From: Oreohelix idahoensis
Taxonomy: Eukaryota > Mollusca > Gastropoda > Stylommatophora > Oreohelicidae
Assembly: GCA_024509875.1 (NCBI GenBank)
Contig: JAMPIV010003457.1
Location: 129,001-193,000 of the forward strand
Direction: 5' to 3'
Length of the DNA stretch: 64,000 bases
In this document: piece after piece, positions 20,290 to 32,942 of the stretch
How positions within the stretch are numbered: position 1 is the first letter of the stretch
How the letters are laid out: every line of letters begins with the position of its first letter
Made by a program: the position numbers and the translations under genes
The notes under the pieces: generated by a model
Database searches by the model: none
What the model saw: only the letters and a program-made list of their open reading frames with translations
What the model was told of the DNA's origin: nothing

Positions 20290-21403
20290 CACATAACCCT
20301 CCAGAGAAAGCAGAATTTTACATGAAGAATGGCCTACTCTTCAGAAAAGCTGGAACAGGACCTAAATGGCATGGAAGCTAGTAGTGCCAAAATCTTACAG
20401 GGAGAAAGTTTTGACGCTAGGACATGCTATACCCTTCAGTGGACATATGGGAATAGGGACCACTGGACAAAGGATAGCCTGTCACTACTTTTGACCAGGA
20501 ATCACAGAGGACATAAAAAGATATGTAAGATCCTGTCCAGAATGCCAAAGAGTAGCTCTTAAACATAGGACTGTACCAGCAACACTGGGAAAAATGTCCG
20601 TTATGGGAACCCCTTTTGAACGTGTTGCAGTGGATATTGTTGTACCCCTCACTAGAACCAAGAAGAGAAATGCTTACATCTTAACCTTGGTTGATACTTG
20701 CTCTATGTGGGGAGAAGCAGTGGCCATGTCAGCTATATATTCAAAGCATGTGGCAGAGGCCCTATTAACAATATTCACCCGATTAGGTTTCCCGCATCAT
20801 ATATTGACTGACAATGGTTCTCAGTTTAAGGGAAAGCTAGCACAAGAAGAATTCAGGATATTTCAAGCCAGGCACTATCATTGTAGTCCCTACCATGCCC
20901 AAGAGATCGGTCAAGTAAAGCGGTTCAATGGTACGCTAATTTCAATCCTTAGAAAGCTGGCAAGTGAAAATCCTGATACTTGGGATACATACTTACCCGC
21001 TGCACTATTTGCATATAGGGAAGTACCCCACAATTCAACTGGATTGGCTCCAGCTACATTATTGTTTGGAAGACCAATAAAAGGTCCACTGGAAGCATTG
21101 CTGCGGACATGGACTGATGAAAAAGCAGAGGAAACAGTGACTTCCTCATACCAATACGTCAACGAGTTGACATCTCGATTGAAAACAGGTTGGAAACTGG
21201 CAAATGACAACTTAAGACAGGCCAGGAGGAAGCATGCTGCGTACTACAACAAAAAAGCAAAGGATAGGGAACTGAAGGTGGGTGAAAAGGTGTTATTACT
21301 GTTGCCAAGCAGCAACAATAAATTGCAGATTGGATGGCAGCGACCCTGTGTCATACTGGAAAAACTTTCCAGGACCACTTTGTCGCGAAATTCTAAGCCC
21401 AAT

Positions 21404-21404
<1 letters not shown>
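20290..21404 (+). pseudogene. Integrase of Gypsy element 1
   Basis: The zinc-binding HHCC part is readable at about 20415-20560 (LGHA … SGHMG … RSCPECQR), broken by a TGA in place of the family's Trp. The core frame starts at about 20594: VAVDIVVPL (first Asp), ILTDNGSQFKG (second Asp), but the third acidic residue is Lys in IGQVKRFNGTL, so it is catalytically dead. The C-terminal part (RQARRKHAAYYNKKAKDREL, then GEKVLLLLPSSNNKL) is that of Gypsy integrases. It ends where the CT array begins. It lies upstream of RT. Confidence 0.85.

Positions 21405-21468
<64 letters not shown>
21405..21468. repeat. (CT)n microsatellite
   Basis: About 60 bases of pure CT at the point where the integrase frame of Gypsy element 1 is interrupted; it extends that frame artificially with Ser-Leu codons. 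Confidence 0.95.
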
Positions 21469-21472
<4 letters not shown>

Positions 21473-23975
21473 TTCTGAATGCCTAATCGGACAATGACCT
21501 TCCTCGGGATTTTGCAGTTCAATGTCGCTTTGTTATTTACCTGAGAAGCTAATGACCCAGATAAGCCGGGGATTTCCAAGTGACCGGATGACATCCGGCC
21601 AGTGACCCAGAATATTCAGGATTTCCCAGTGTTAGAGGACAATCACCCGTGACCCGTAGGCTGGGGGTTCCCCTAGCGTGGATGAGGTCAGTGGCCGCTG
21701 TTAACTGTATATATGGAAGATTAGATCGTGTATATTTTACTCACATTTTGCAAGCCCCGGCGGAAACTTCTAGCATATAATCTGTCAGACCAGAGGACCA
21801 AAGAAGTACTTATATAGTATATGCCGTCTTTGTAGCCAAACTCAATATTGGAATCAAAGCGGGTGAGCTAAATGCATTATCTTCTTATATGCAATTATTT
21901 GTATTGAATGTTTGAATTGCTTTCCATTATTATTTAATTATATGCAATTAACTTTAGTTAATGTTTGCATTGCTTTTCAGTCAATTTCATACTTTCATGT
22001 AATGGTTGTATTGATTAGGGAATCCATATATTTACTGTTATATGATTTTTTGTATGCCTTTTTGTATGCCTTTGATGTCCTTTTAGGTTGTTTCCCAGAA
22101 GGCATATGCCCTACCCTGCCCGCTTCTTTTATTTAATGGGTATATGTTATCGCATTCATGTATTTAATGGTGTATGATCTTTGTATGCCTTTACAACAGT
22201 TGATGATATATGTATGCCTCTACCCTATTAATATCACATGTTTGCAGCTCGAACAATGGCGCTCAACATTGGTCCATGTCATTTGTGTAATAATATGACT
22301 GATATCTGAGCCTGGTTTATGGACCACACTCAGGACAAATTAATGCCTCTAACCAGAGAGCTAAATAGATTGTTCCTTTGTGTGTATCTCCTAGCTCCCT
22401 GGTGGTGATGAACGCAGGTAAAACTCGCAGTCGTGTAGTGAAACCTAGCAGTACTTGCTACGAACTATTCCAGCAACTTGGCCAGGGGGAGAAAACTTGC
22501 AGTGATATTGTGACGTCATACAGCAGCAACAACATTCATGATAAGTGTTTTTTTTTTGAAAGGACCAAACATTCACAGATCTTAAGTCATACCAGTCAGT
22601 GATTAAAATTAGGACATAAACCTCAGACATCGAGAAGAGTACCCTAATAATAAACATAACTTTTGTTTAGACTACTTTTATCTCCCTTTACCCAGTGCTG
22701 TATACATATAACCATATATATAAATATTTGTTTTTTTCTCTTTCATTTATCTGTAACCAATTTAGCCACGTCTAATATATATAAATTCATACAAACGAAT
22801 TTCACTGTTGTTTCTTTCTTTTCACTCATCATCATCTCAACCCATAACCCGTCATGGGTCGTAGGGGTGCCATGGTGGAAGCATCAGCAGACAGGGTCCT
22901 CCACTGCTCTCTATTCTCAGCAATGCGTACAAGTGTGGAGAAACCGTGTCCTGCCCATTCTTTGATGTTATCAGCCCAGGATTTTCTTTGCCTTCCTCTT
23001 CTCCGTTTACCTTCGACTGTTCCCTGGAGGATCTTTTTCGAAAGGGAGTCATGACGAGTTACATGCCCAAACCAGGCAAGCTTTCGACGTTTCACTATTG
23101 ACAAAAGTGGTTCTTGATGGCCTGCATAGGTGTTTATCTTCTCTCTAACATAGACATTTGTTTTGTGCTCTTTATAGCAAATGCGCAAAATTCTTCTATA
23201 ACATTTATGCTCGAAAGCCTGAATCCTTCGCTCCGTATCTGCAGTGAGTGTCCAGCCCTCACACCCATACAAGAGAATAGATAATACAAGTGATTTGTAT
23301 AATTTGATCTTCACAGGAAAACTGATGTTACTTTTCCAGATCACATTCAACCTTGTCATGGCAGCTGAGGCCATCTCAAGTCTTGTCTTGATTTCTTTAT
23401 TTGATCTTCCATCACTACATATAGTGGACCCGAGATATTTAAAGGTGTTAACTTCTTCTAACGTTTGCCCATTTAACGTAATGTTGGTCGGAACATGTTT
23501 CTTATGGCTATTCACCAATATCTTGCTTTTTTCTATATTATTTTCCATCCCATATGTTCTTGTTACTTTCTCCAGTCTAGAGGTAAGGTCTTGAAGTTCT
23601 GATTCTGTTCCAGCTATCAGATCAATATCATCAGCAAAACGTAGATTACACAGAGGTCGGCCTCCAATCGATATCTTTTCACTATATGTTCTGTATTGCT
23701 CGGTAGTTAACTGTTTTTGTTAATCATTATCTTAATTACCAGCTGGGGGTCTCTTGAGCCATATCAGTACCTCGGGGGAAGTGTGGCTGAAGACCTAACA
23801 TACTCTCAGGATCCTTGATGGGATTTGCTTCTTTGCTTAACTGAGAAGAGTTTAAATTTCAGTCTCCTGAAACATTTCTTCTTACACGTGTCGGACTATC
23901 ACTTACAGCGAGCCAAAAGACACTGTGGAAGAGATTGGTACTCTCTTTTATTTCTTCATCTATCCTTTCTTCTAC
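21469..23975. other. Insertion between integrase and RT of Gypsy element 1
   Basis: The integrase C-terminus stops at about 21400 and the same polyprotein resumes at about 23980 (NYKIDKKGKENLLKKYYD, the usual linker to RT). The ~2.5 kb between is foreign. It comprises the CT array, about 1.35 kb of non-coding DNA of unknown type (21480-22830), a minus-strand non-LTR 3' fragment (22832-23690) and 285 further bases. I could not find target duplications for the outer insertion. Confidence 0.65.
22815..23702 (-). pseudogene. Non-LTR RT, C-terminal half, 5'-truncated
   Basis: The minus strand reads the catalytic box as LRFADDIDLIAGTESEL (about 23605-23655), then the thumb and tail: VNTFKYLGSTICSDGR, ILLYGCEGWTL, FEHKCYRRILRI, KLAWFGHVTRHDSL and GKRRRGRQRKSWADNIKEW. 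The ORF of 238 codons runs from 23548 to 22832, just after YADD in the same family layout. The 3' end is an ATG-rich run (gatgatgatgag at about 22830). It is a different clade from the fragment at 17837-18624, since both contain different tails. Ends abruptly at about 23702 (5' truncation). Confidence 0.88.
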
Positions 23976-25218
23976 TTTGTCGCCACACAATTATAAGATT
24001 GACAAGAAAGGAAAGGAGAATCTTCTTAAAAAATACTATGACAAGGAATCATCAGAAGTTGCACATATTATGACCCTAGCCATTGCAACAGAAATGCACG
24101 GTGAACCACTTCACTCTATGGAATATCCACTCACAACTACAGAGGACTATGTTCAAGTAAACATTAGTGAACATTTAACTCCAGAGCAGAAGAAGATGGT
24201 TCAGAAAGTGTTGGAAACCCATGCCGATGTGCTCACAGATAAGCCAGGTCGTACGAATCTTTTAGGGTACGACATGAAGGTTTCTGACCCTACACCAGTA
24301 TGCATGAGAACATACCCTATACCCTATGCGAAAGCTCAAGCACTAAGGGAGGAAGTTGATTATCTGTTGAAGGAGAAAATTATCTCAAAGTCAGACTCTC
24401 CCTATAGCTCAAGTGTGGTACTATTAAGAAAACCGAGTGGTGAACACAGGTTATGTATTGACTACAGGAAGCTAAATGCGATCACAGAATCTCAGGTGGA
24501 CCCATTACCTGACACCAACCAGCTGTTCTCTACACTGAGTAAGGCTAGGTATTCATCGAAGGTAGATCTAAGCAAGGGATACTACCAAATACCAGTGAAA
24601 CCCAAAGTTAGGAAAATGCTGGCATTTAGTACATCAGACGGACACTACGAGTTCAATGTACTACCCTTTTGACTGAAAAATGTTCCACGTATCTTTTCAA
24701 GAATGATGAGGAAATTGTTGGTACCTCTACAAAATCCCCATATCACTAACTTTATGGATGGCATTCTTGTTGCTAAAAACACATTTGAAGAGCATATAGT
24801 AGCGCTCTCCATGTTGTTTAACAGATTGAGAGAAACTGGATTGACTGCACGTCCAACCAAGTGCTATATCGGTTGTAAGGAGTTGGAATTCCTAGGGCAC
24901 ACTATTTCTACAGGTCATATGTCTCCTGACCCAAAGGATATAGAGAAGTTAAAGAAGGCACCCAGACCTCAAACGAAGAAAGATGTCAGATCATTTGTGT
25001 CATTATGTGGGTTCTATCAGAAATACATACACCACTTTAACTCTTTGTGTGCACCATTAACTAACTTAACTAAGAAAGGACAGCCTGACAAAATCCAATG
25101 GAATGCTGATTGTGAAAAAGCTTACACGGAGCTAAAAGCAAAACTCACCAGCAAACCCATCCTAACGCTACCCGATATCACACACGAATTTGTATTAAGA
25201 ACGGACGCTAGCAGTTAG
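23976..25218 (+). pseudogene. Reverse transcriptase of Gypsy element 1
   Basis: A continuous frame apart from a TGA at 24670-24672, where the family has Gly after LPF. Motifs: KPSGEHRLCIDYRKLNAIT, SKVDLSKGYYQIPV, YEFNVLPF. The catalytic box reads NFMDGILVA, so the second Asp of YxDD is Gly and the enzyme would be inactive. The connection follows: CKELEFLGHTIS, KKDVRSFVSLCGFYQKYI. The RNase H start FVLRTDASS is at the end of the frame, which stops at 25216. The RT lies after the integrase, separated by the insertion. Confidence 0.9.
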
Positions 25219-25591
25219 GTATTGATGCAACTCTCTTGCAGCCATCAAAAGTCCAGCCAGAGGACCTTTTACCAGTCGCCTACGCCAGTAGGAAGCTGAA
25301 TGCAGCTGAGTTGAATTACTCGACAATAGAGAAAGAATGTTTGGCTCTAATTTGGTCCATCGACAAATTTTCACCATACTTGTATGGGACACACTTCATT
25401 GTCCAAAGCGATCATCAGCCTTTAACATTCTTGGCTGCATCTAGAAAGTTAAATTCGAGATTGTTAATGTGGAGTCTGCTTCTGGCGCCTTATTCCTTAC
25501 CGTGAATTACATTCCGGGAAGAGACAATGTAGGAGCAGATTTTTTAAGTCGACACCCTATTACTCTGGAAGGACAGACGCAAAATGATTAA
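25190..25591 (+). pseudogene. RNase H of Gypsy element 1
   Basis: After TDASS a stop and a frame change occur, and the rest reads in another frame: VAYASRKLNAAELNYSTIEKECLAL (Glu of the active site), FIVQSDHQPLTFL (Asp), with another change near 25490 leading to NYIPGRDNVGADFLSRHP, the usual end of Gypsy pol. The polyprotein ends at about 25590. Confidence 0.85.
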
Positions 25592-25650
25592 CTACTGTAG
25601 GTGTTTACACGTCAGCTATGACAGGTTACAGCTAGGAAAGGATGGGGCTA

Positions 25651-26084
25651 TGTCGTAAAACGTGTGTGTAAACCCACTTCTTTGTTAAAAAGTATGCCCA
25701 GCCAATCCACGTTCAACAGACTCTGAGCCAGAATAAATTACACGAAGTATACGCCATCTTGTTCCCCCAAGATGGCGGCAGACAGAATAAAATTAGGAAT
25801 AATCCCTGGATTTCGAGACTCGGTCACGGAATGTACGAAACCGCCGAGAACCAATCAAAAGAGTTCCTTACGCACTGGCAAATTCCTTGCGTCTACCTAT
25901 ATAAACGGGCGCGTTTTATTCAAAAAATACACACACAAACACGAAGGCCAGCTAGATCGACTGGGGGAAGAGAAAGCTGTCAAGATTGATTTATTGCTTA
26001 TCTGCGTGACCGGGCACTCTTGCTTCACTAAAGTCGAGTCCAAATCTGGCTTGTATTAATCTTAGAGGGTTTATTCGTGTCATC
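25651..26084 (+). mobile_element. Putative 3' LTR of Gypsy element 1
   Basis: A purine-rich run aggaaaggatgggg (25634-25647) after the pol end looks like a polypurine tract, followed by TGTCGTAAAACG. A TATA-like ctatataaac lies at about 25898. The end is uncertain; I chose the CA of attcgtgtca. No second copy exists in the window because the 5' end is lost, so the call cannot be confirmed by comparison. Confidence 0.4.
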
Positions 26085-26518
26085 CAACCTGAGGTCGAAT
26101 GTTCGAGTCAATCCAGCTGCCTGGAACTTCGCAGGAGCACAGTGATTGTACCGGAGCTATATTCTTAGTCCCCTTCAGTCTTGGGTGGGCTAAAGGAAAG
26201 ATCATAAGCGGGTGTTGTGTTAAACAAATTAGAAAGGACAGAACTGTTCTAAGAGATGAGTACACATTAGTACCATTTCCGTCGGCAATTGTGAGCAATT
26301 AACGGTCAAGGAAGAAAAAGTGGTTTAGCGTAGTGAGAGACAAGATTAACAGCATAGCTGATAAATTTTATATAATTGATTAACAGCACAGCTGATATAA
26401 TTTTTTTCCTATAATTGGAAGACCGGTTGTAATATATATATATATATATATACGCTACAATTATACGTATTAACATCACAGTAATGTAGTATTATTATTT
26501 AACACATTACATTACTTT

Positions 26519-26549
26519 GTAGCTCGGTGGTCCATGGTTCGATCCCCAT
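26519..26549 (+). other. tRNA-like promoter boxes, shortened
   Basis: TAGCTCGGTGG fits a pol III A box and GGTTCGATCCC a perfect B box, but only about eight bases separate them instead of the usual 30 or more, so no tRNA can fold. Most likely a decayed tRNA-derived SINE head just upstream of solo LTR copy 2. Confidence 0.4.
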
Positions 26550-26611
26550 TTGAGGTGGGATTTTTTTAAGACTACAAACGGCTCCGGGGTCGACCCAGTC
26601 TCATGAACTGG

Positions 26612-29094
26612 TGTCGTAGATATTTGATACGGGAATTAAGACTTGGGTTGGTCCCTTCTGAATAAATTAGAATGAGTGATAGCCACAGTGAGAGATGATA
26701 GTAGAAATACATTTCCACGGGTGAGATGGTAGAAATTTATAGAGGCTGTCCCGGAAAGCGAGAATCTTCTCTCTCTCTCCGCCTATCTTCTACAACAGAT
26801 CCAGAGGAGTCAGACAGTCTATAAACTATATATTTTAATATGTATATTACCACTCACGTGCACACACACAATTTGACGACATGTAGACGCACACACGTGG
26901 GAAAACTATAACAAATGATTATACAGATAATTTGGAACAAGCTGACCAACGCGCTGATTAAGTTCAAGAGAAATTTTAATTATCATCTAAAATCCCATCA
27001 CAACACATAAAATTACATCAAAGCATATACAAATAGTCATAAAGTCAAGAAAGATGCTACAAGAATGATAGACCCACAGTATGATCTTATCCCTCAAGGT
27101 ATGCCCACAGTCCTGTTAGAAGAAAGTGATAGCCCCAAGGAATCAAGGATACATTAGCGGTAATCTAATGATTTTCCACTTTTAAAGGTATGAACAGACT
27201 TAGATATTAGTATGATCTATCCTAAGGAAAAGTATCTTGTTGCAACAAAAAAACTAGCATAAAGAAATTTACAAAAGTTGGTGAAATTTGGTATACCATT
27301 AAAAAAAAACAGTCACTCGTTCCTGCTTTCTCTCGGTTCATTCATCAGGGCCCGTTCTTACACAACCTTACCTACAATCGTGCTGCTGTTCGCCGTCTGG
27401 CGCACGTTATGACACAATCTGTTTTATCGTTTGATGAAGAGGATACCCAGCTCTGCAGATCTTGGTTTCATCCAATTTGTCCGGGGAGCGTCCACTTCAG
27501 GCGATAATTTCGTTCAGATTTTAAGTTAGTGTCACTTTATCAGCTCAGGTAAGAATTAGTGTAAGCGGGTTCACAGTGTCAGAATCACGAGGTTTCCACT
27601 ACTTAGGGAAAAATGTCAGGTTTGTAACTTTCGATCAAAGGTACCCTTCTTGGTCACACCACAAGTTGACATAATTTGCGGAACGTTACTGTTTGTAATA
27701 GTTTACTTGCCACAAGGGCTGAACTGTACTTAAGTTTTTCTCAGGAAGAATAAAATCTGGCGCAATAGGCCCGTTATGTCATTTAACCTTTAAAGGTCTT
27801 GTAAAGATTTTACACCAAGTCTTTTAAGGAAATGTTTTAGTTCTTCTCAGATATTACTCATCAGTACTTAACGCTGGCAAAGTTTGGGTTAACCCAAGTT
27901 TTCTTCACTAAATAGAGGAAAAAAACACATATAAAATAATTATACATACTATGTACTTGTTATAACTTACATTTTAAACTGCAAGCGTAGCGCTTGACTT
28001 ATCGTTTAAATTCCCGTGAAGTAGTTATATTTAAAAAATCATTCATCATGAATTAGAAATGCATATAATATATTTCATCAATACTCATGAGGCATCAGTG
28101 CATTTACTAGTTAGTTTAAAATATTCCCGACTGAGTATTTAGCAGTTAAATTTAATTCCTTATAGCTACCTGATTTTAAGCTAGAAATTATAATTTATTC
28201 TGCTTTCCACTGAAACACGTCACTAGAAAATAATACAGACTATATTAATTAAGCACTCTGCACAAAAATCTAACTAGTGAAATATGAAACAAGCGATTTA
28301 ACACTTTAAACACTTCACAAAATACTAGATATCTAATATGTAATATTTACCTCCGCACAGAACTACAGATTAATACCACGAACTAGAATCATTCAATATA
28401 ATAGTAGTCTAGAACTCGGCAAAGATTGCCCAGAAACTAAAGACTTTGCAATACACAAGATATTCTTCTAGCCTGGCGACCTGTCTACTGCAGATTTAGG
28501 AGTACGAATGAAATTCAATTTACAGCTCCTGGGTAGATATATGAAACAGGACAAAGGATGCGCTCTATTACAAAATCCGAAATCATCTACCCTTTCCCGT
28601 CTTTAACACTGCACATACCCAGACACCAGCCATAGCTCCCACCTGCGTCTTAACACCTTCTCCCGACGTACGGCTATTCCTGAGCCATGCAGAAGACAGT
28701 TTCCACACCTTAGGCCGAGCAATTGGCCGGAGAAACACTGTGACATGGGAAACTGTAGACAGATGTCTGCTCTCTATGTCTGAGATAGATGAATATTCAC
28801 TGTTATTCGTCTCGTGCCATGGGAAAAATGAGAAGAATGTCTGCCCTTCGGTCTCTCGAGAACGACTTTCTAACACCATTCGCTCACATCCCTGGACTGA
28901 CATCTACGTAATAGAATGCGTATCAGTATGAGAAAGAAAAACGGTAAAGTGAGAATGGGAAAGAAAATATTTTTCGCAAAGGAACGAATGCGAAAAATAC
29001 AGGAAAAGGATAAAGAGCGATAATAAAATAGAGGACACGGGTAGAAAAAGAAGAGAATATAGAAAATTTATTGATCATAAGACTCTCTATGACA
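26612..29094. mobile_element. Solo LTR, copy 2 (2483 bp)
   Basis: Begins TGTCGTAGAT and ends ATGACA, colinear with copy 1 over its whole length, with shared anchors such as ttggtcccttctgaata and gagaatcttctctct near the left end. Flanks are ACTGG (26607-26611) and ACTAG (29095-29099), a 5-bp duplication with one mismatch. The open frames inside (for example 28583-28903, minus) are not conserved in the other copies. Confidence 0.8.
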
Positions 29095-29099
29095 ACTAG

Positions 29100-30103
29100 G
29101 TACCAGAGTCAATCTGGGAAGGTTAAGACGGCCGGCGTGATGCTGATCACATCACCTCTAGAGTGCCTATGGTCGAGATAATATGGGCCTAGCACCATAT
29201 TCCCAATATGCCACAATGGGCATGTAACGGGATCAAGAAGAGACATTACTTTGCTTCGAATCACCACAACAAAATCGCCGTGTTATGGAATTTCGCGCAA
29301 TTACAATAACAATGCTTATGGGAAAAAATGGTTGGGGTCTTGTTGCAATAGACTTTGTAGCAATGGCAGTTGTTCTTCCTAAACATGTTTCTTTTTATCT
29401 TGCAGCATTGTCTCTGACAGTACGCGATGTGGATTAATTTATGCTGTTACCTCTGCGATATCACGTGTTCTCTCGTTCTTTCAAAACGTTTTATTATTTC
29501 AGTCTTCTTCTCAATATTTATGGCTTTCCTTTGTCATTCACTTCTTGCAATCTCATAACTAGGACGCCTACTCATGTTTAGGAGGCTGAATAGAGTACTT
29601 TTATCAAGAAAAGTACACAAACTCGGGAGAACAGTGCGATACACACTCGCAGGATACGAGATGTGTGTGTATTTTGTGTATTTCTCCGCTGGTCATTAAG
29701 TTCAGCGGGGTGGCGTTTCTGCGTTCAGTTGGGTGGCGTTTTGTGTTACTCGGTGACGCAAAGCATAGTCACCTCGTAAAAATTCGTGTATGGTCGGACA
29801 TGATTTCGCGTTTTGATGATTTTATTCCCCTATTTATCTACCGCGTATGAAGAAATTCGCTCATTACAGACACACGTTGTAACATAAAAGAATGTTTTAC
29901 TTTTTTGCATATCCCAGTATAACTGGGTTATAACATGTTAGCAGTGCACACTTTTACAGTAGTGGTACACACGTTTTGCGATACGTAAACATGGAAGAAA
30001 TGTAATATTGTTATTTTATCACATTACTTCTGTGTTATAGAATACCACATATGTAAAACCACAATTCATGACCTTCAGAAATTGTTTCGCTTGTTTACCG
30101 ATA
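29100..30103. other. No gene seen
   Basis: AT-rich, non-coding; no motif recognised before the inverted end at 30104. Confidence 0.5.
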
Positions 30104-30440
30104 ACACTAGTCAACAAATTTTCAAAAGTTATTTGTACCAAAAATTAAATATACCATTTCTTATTGATTTTGACATGCTGATTTTAAATATCATAATGAA
30201 ATTCACCAATTGGCTCTGGTTTTTTTTTAAATGATGAATTTACATTACAGTAATACAAATAATGTATGCTTGTTTAATTCTCTGGAGAGAACAGCTAGTC
30301 TTTCTACTTTAGCATTATAAAAATTGTGGTTACATACTCAATTAATTGATATTTCAACATAAAATGATAGAAAAAATAAAAACATTATTTAAAGTTCACA
30401 TATCATGTTTTAAAAAGGCACATTTGAACCCATTCCGTCA

Positions 30441-31014
30441 TTATTCAGTCGCTGTTTGAGCTCTCTTTGCTTGCTTCTTGTAGTCAATCGATGAGGTGTC
30501 TCTTGTCACAGTCCAACAGTAATCAGCAAGCATTGAAGGGCTCCAATTGCCTTGATACATTGTCTCCATAGCAGCAATGTCCTGGTGAAATCTTTCACCA
30601 TGCTCATCACTGACCGCTCCACAGTTTGACGTAAAGAAATCCAGATGAGAATCCAGAAAATGAATTTTCAAAGACATGTTGCAGCCAAGACTCTTATACT
30701 TCAGAAGGAGATTTTCTACAATTTCATTGTAATTATCAGATCTGTTTTTTCCAAGAAAATTGTCCACCACTGGCTTAAATGCTAGCCATGCTGCTTTTTC
30801 CTTGCCATGCAACACGCAAAGAAACTCGTCATCATGAAGAAGTTTTCGAATTTGCGGACCAAGAAATACTCCCTCTCTTATTTTAGCTTCACTCAGTCTT
30901 GGAAATTTTCTGATGAGGTATTTGAAAGCCTCATCTGTTTTCTCCATTGCCTTGACAAAGTTTTTCATGAGACCCAGCTTAATGTGCAAGGGTGGCAACA
31001 AAATCTTGCTGGTG
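30441..31014 (-). pseudogene. C-terminal part of interrupted transposon gene
   Basis: Minus-strand frame of about 190 codons starting at the LTR border with LLPPLHIKLGLMKNFVKAM, followed by REGVFLGPQIRKLL, GCNMSLKIHFLDSHLDFF, SDEHGERFHQDI and SMLADYCW, then stop. I remember this string of motifs from multi-copy uncharacterised proteins in arthropods and other invertebrates; I do not know an established function. Its position between inverted ends makes a transposase plausible, with the Glu of DEHGERFH a possible catalytic residue, but this is inference. The frame is intact up to the insertion. Confidence 0.65.
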
Positions 31015-32546
31015 TGTAAAGTTTGTTTTCTTCTTTCCACTCTGTAAAGTTGCTTTCACACACACACTGGATGCTCTGTAAGGAAGGGTGGTGTGTTGTT
31101 GGGATCAGGCATGCTCCAGTCTACCCAGCTGTAAATGGGTAACTCACCCTAGTCCTGAGTTAGGGAAGGCAAAGGCTCCAGGGGAAGCAGGCCCTAAACT
31201 TGGTCACTTCAACCGACGCAGGATGGTGTATGTATGAAGTAGAAGTGTAGAGTGTGATTACCGCGAATGGTGTACTGTTCGTGTGCTGACCAATATAATC
31301 ACTCATACACTTGTGTCTACAAGGCACCAATGCAGACTGCTGGAATCTTTGTTTACTCAATTTATTCAGACGTACACACTGGGACATACGAGTACATCAT
31401 GGTATGTTGACATATCAATTTGTAGGTATACATAGCAGATCTGAAGTCATGACACATTCAGAAATAATGGGCAGTACATCAAAAGTTCAATGTCATGATA
31501 CATTATGGCCACATCCCCCTATCTGACTAAACGCGTCAGTGAAGGCGGATCGATAAATAACTAAAGTTACTTGACGTCCATAGTTTGTAGCATATATTAT
31601 GAAACCACGAAGGGGGTTTCTAGCAAGATTGAGATCTCCCTGTCACTGTCCGATAATAGGATAAATAATCTGTTCTCTTGGCAGTGATCAAAACAGATGA
31701 TGACCGAAATCCAACATGGCTGCCTCCCTGAGTTGTCGTTCACTCATTCATAGGAAGGAGAATATAAGCCAGAGTTAATTTATAATGGGTATATAAAGGA
31801 TTTCATAAATGTTTCCATACAGCTCTACGGTGATCAGGTTAATTCACGTAGCCATAACCGCTGCAGGAAAATCTGTCATCTTCGTCGATACAAAACACGA
31901 CACTAGCATAGCGAAGCCCAAAAAGTCAAGCTAGGCCTAACCGACGAGAGATCATCAAAATAGGAGCTGGGTTTACCTGGAGTCCGAATCATCTATATAC
32001 TGACATAAGGAGAGTCTCTAACACAAACTATCGTAGAGACACCATCTCCTTCAGTAGAAAAACCACTTCGTAAGACATCTTTTTCTGACGAAAGGACCAG
32101 CTCTAGAAAAACGTACCCCGCCATTTGTAAGCAGTACATCGGAACTCATCACGACTTGTCAAAACAACTCATACTTCCGCTAGACCGGAATACAAGAATC
32201 TAGTCCCTCCTACCAATCCAAAATATACAATATAGGACTGATTCTACTTGTACTAATAATATGTAATACATATGAATTCAGGCCATAAACACAATAAGCA
32301 AATTAATATATTTTCTGGCCCTAAAAAATAAGTACAAACGCAAGCGCAATATCCTTGCGCCGGATCAATATCCAGAACGATTACTCCTATAATCAAAAGT
32401 GTGAATCAAACATGGATTATCTCGCTTTTACCATAGACAGCATTTTCATACACAAATGAATGAATGTCTATATTTTTCCCATATTAAATAGCCATATCGA
32501 TTTTTGTAATATGTGCGTCAAAATATGCACGCAACAGATTACCACA
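31015..32546 (-). repeat. 3' LTR of Gypsy element 2 (1532 bp, complete)
   Basis: On the minus strand it runs from TGTGGTAATC (32546) to CTTTACA (31015). Bases 31015-32490 are repeated at 39356-40833. It is preceded (minus sense) by a purine tract, gagggg, directly before TGTGG. Contains no gene. Confidence 0.9.
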
Positions 32547-32556
32547 CCCCTCGGGA
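32547..32556 (-). promoter_or_regulatory. Polypurine tract of Gypsy element 2
   Basis: Minus-strand cccgagggg immediately before the TGTG that starts the 3' LTR; the usual second-strand primer position. Short, so the exact limits are uncertain. Confidence 0.55.
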
Positions 32557-32942
32557 AAAAAAAAATGGTACATTTTTTTTTTTTTTGAAATACATCTAGG
32601 AGCAACATACAATAGGCTCACAACGCACCAATAACAATGCGCAGATGATAAGCATAAGTTTTATGACCTTAGAGAAAGTACTTCTCTAAGTATAAATATT
32701 TCCAGAGAGGTGTCACCAACGCATACTACAATATTAGCAATGACACAATTTTCACATTAGTTTATACATAAATTTCATCTAAGATATCTTAACATCATGA
32801 TCATCAAAGACAAAAAACATTGAAAGATCAGCGGTGAATAAATATGAATGAACCGCTAAGTAGTGTTACAATCAATATATGATATATTACATATGTGTAC
32901 ACATTTCAACATAGAAACAACTGTATCAAAGTTGTATAACAG

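Larger units (their letters stand above)
18694..26084 (+). mobile_element. Ty3/Gypsy element 1, PR-INT-RT-RNH order, decayed
   Basis: On the plus strand, in order: coiled-coil gag, aspartic protease, integrase, then after a ~2.5-kb insertion, reverse transcriptase and RNase H, and a probable 3' LTR. Integrase before RT is unlike standard Gypsy and matches the Gmr1-like group. There is no 5' LTR, since sequence directly upstream of gag is a non-LTR fragment. Numerous stops and frame changes and three lost catalytic residues (integrase Glu, RT YxDD, see below) mark it as old. Confidence 0.85.

Noticed and set aside
17837..23702. The two non-LTR RT fragments as one element split by Gypsy element 1
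   Set aside because: Both are on the minus strand, but the fragment with the C-terminus lies upstream of the one with the N-terminus in the element's sense, so a simple split cannot give this order; the sequence styles also differ.
26519..26549. A tRNA gene
   Set aside because: A and B boxes are present but only about eight bases apart, and no cloverleaf can be drawn.
28583..28903. 106-codon minus-strand open frame
   Set aside because: Inside solo LTR copy 2 and not conserved in copies 1 or 3.
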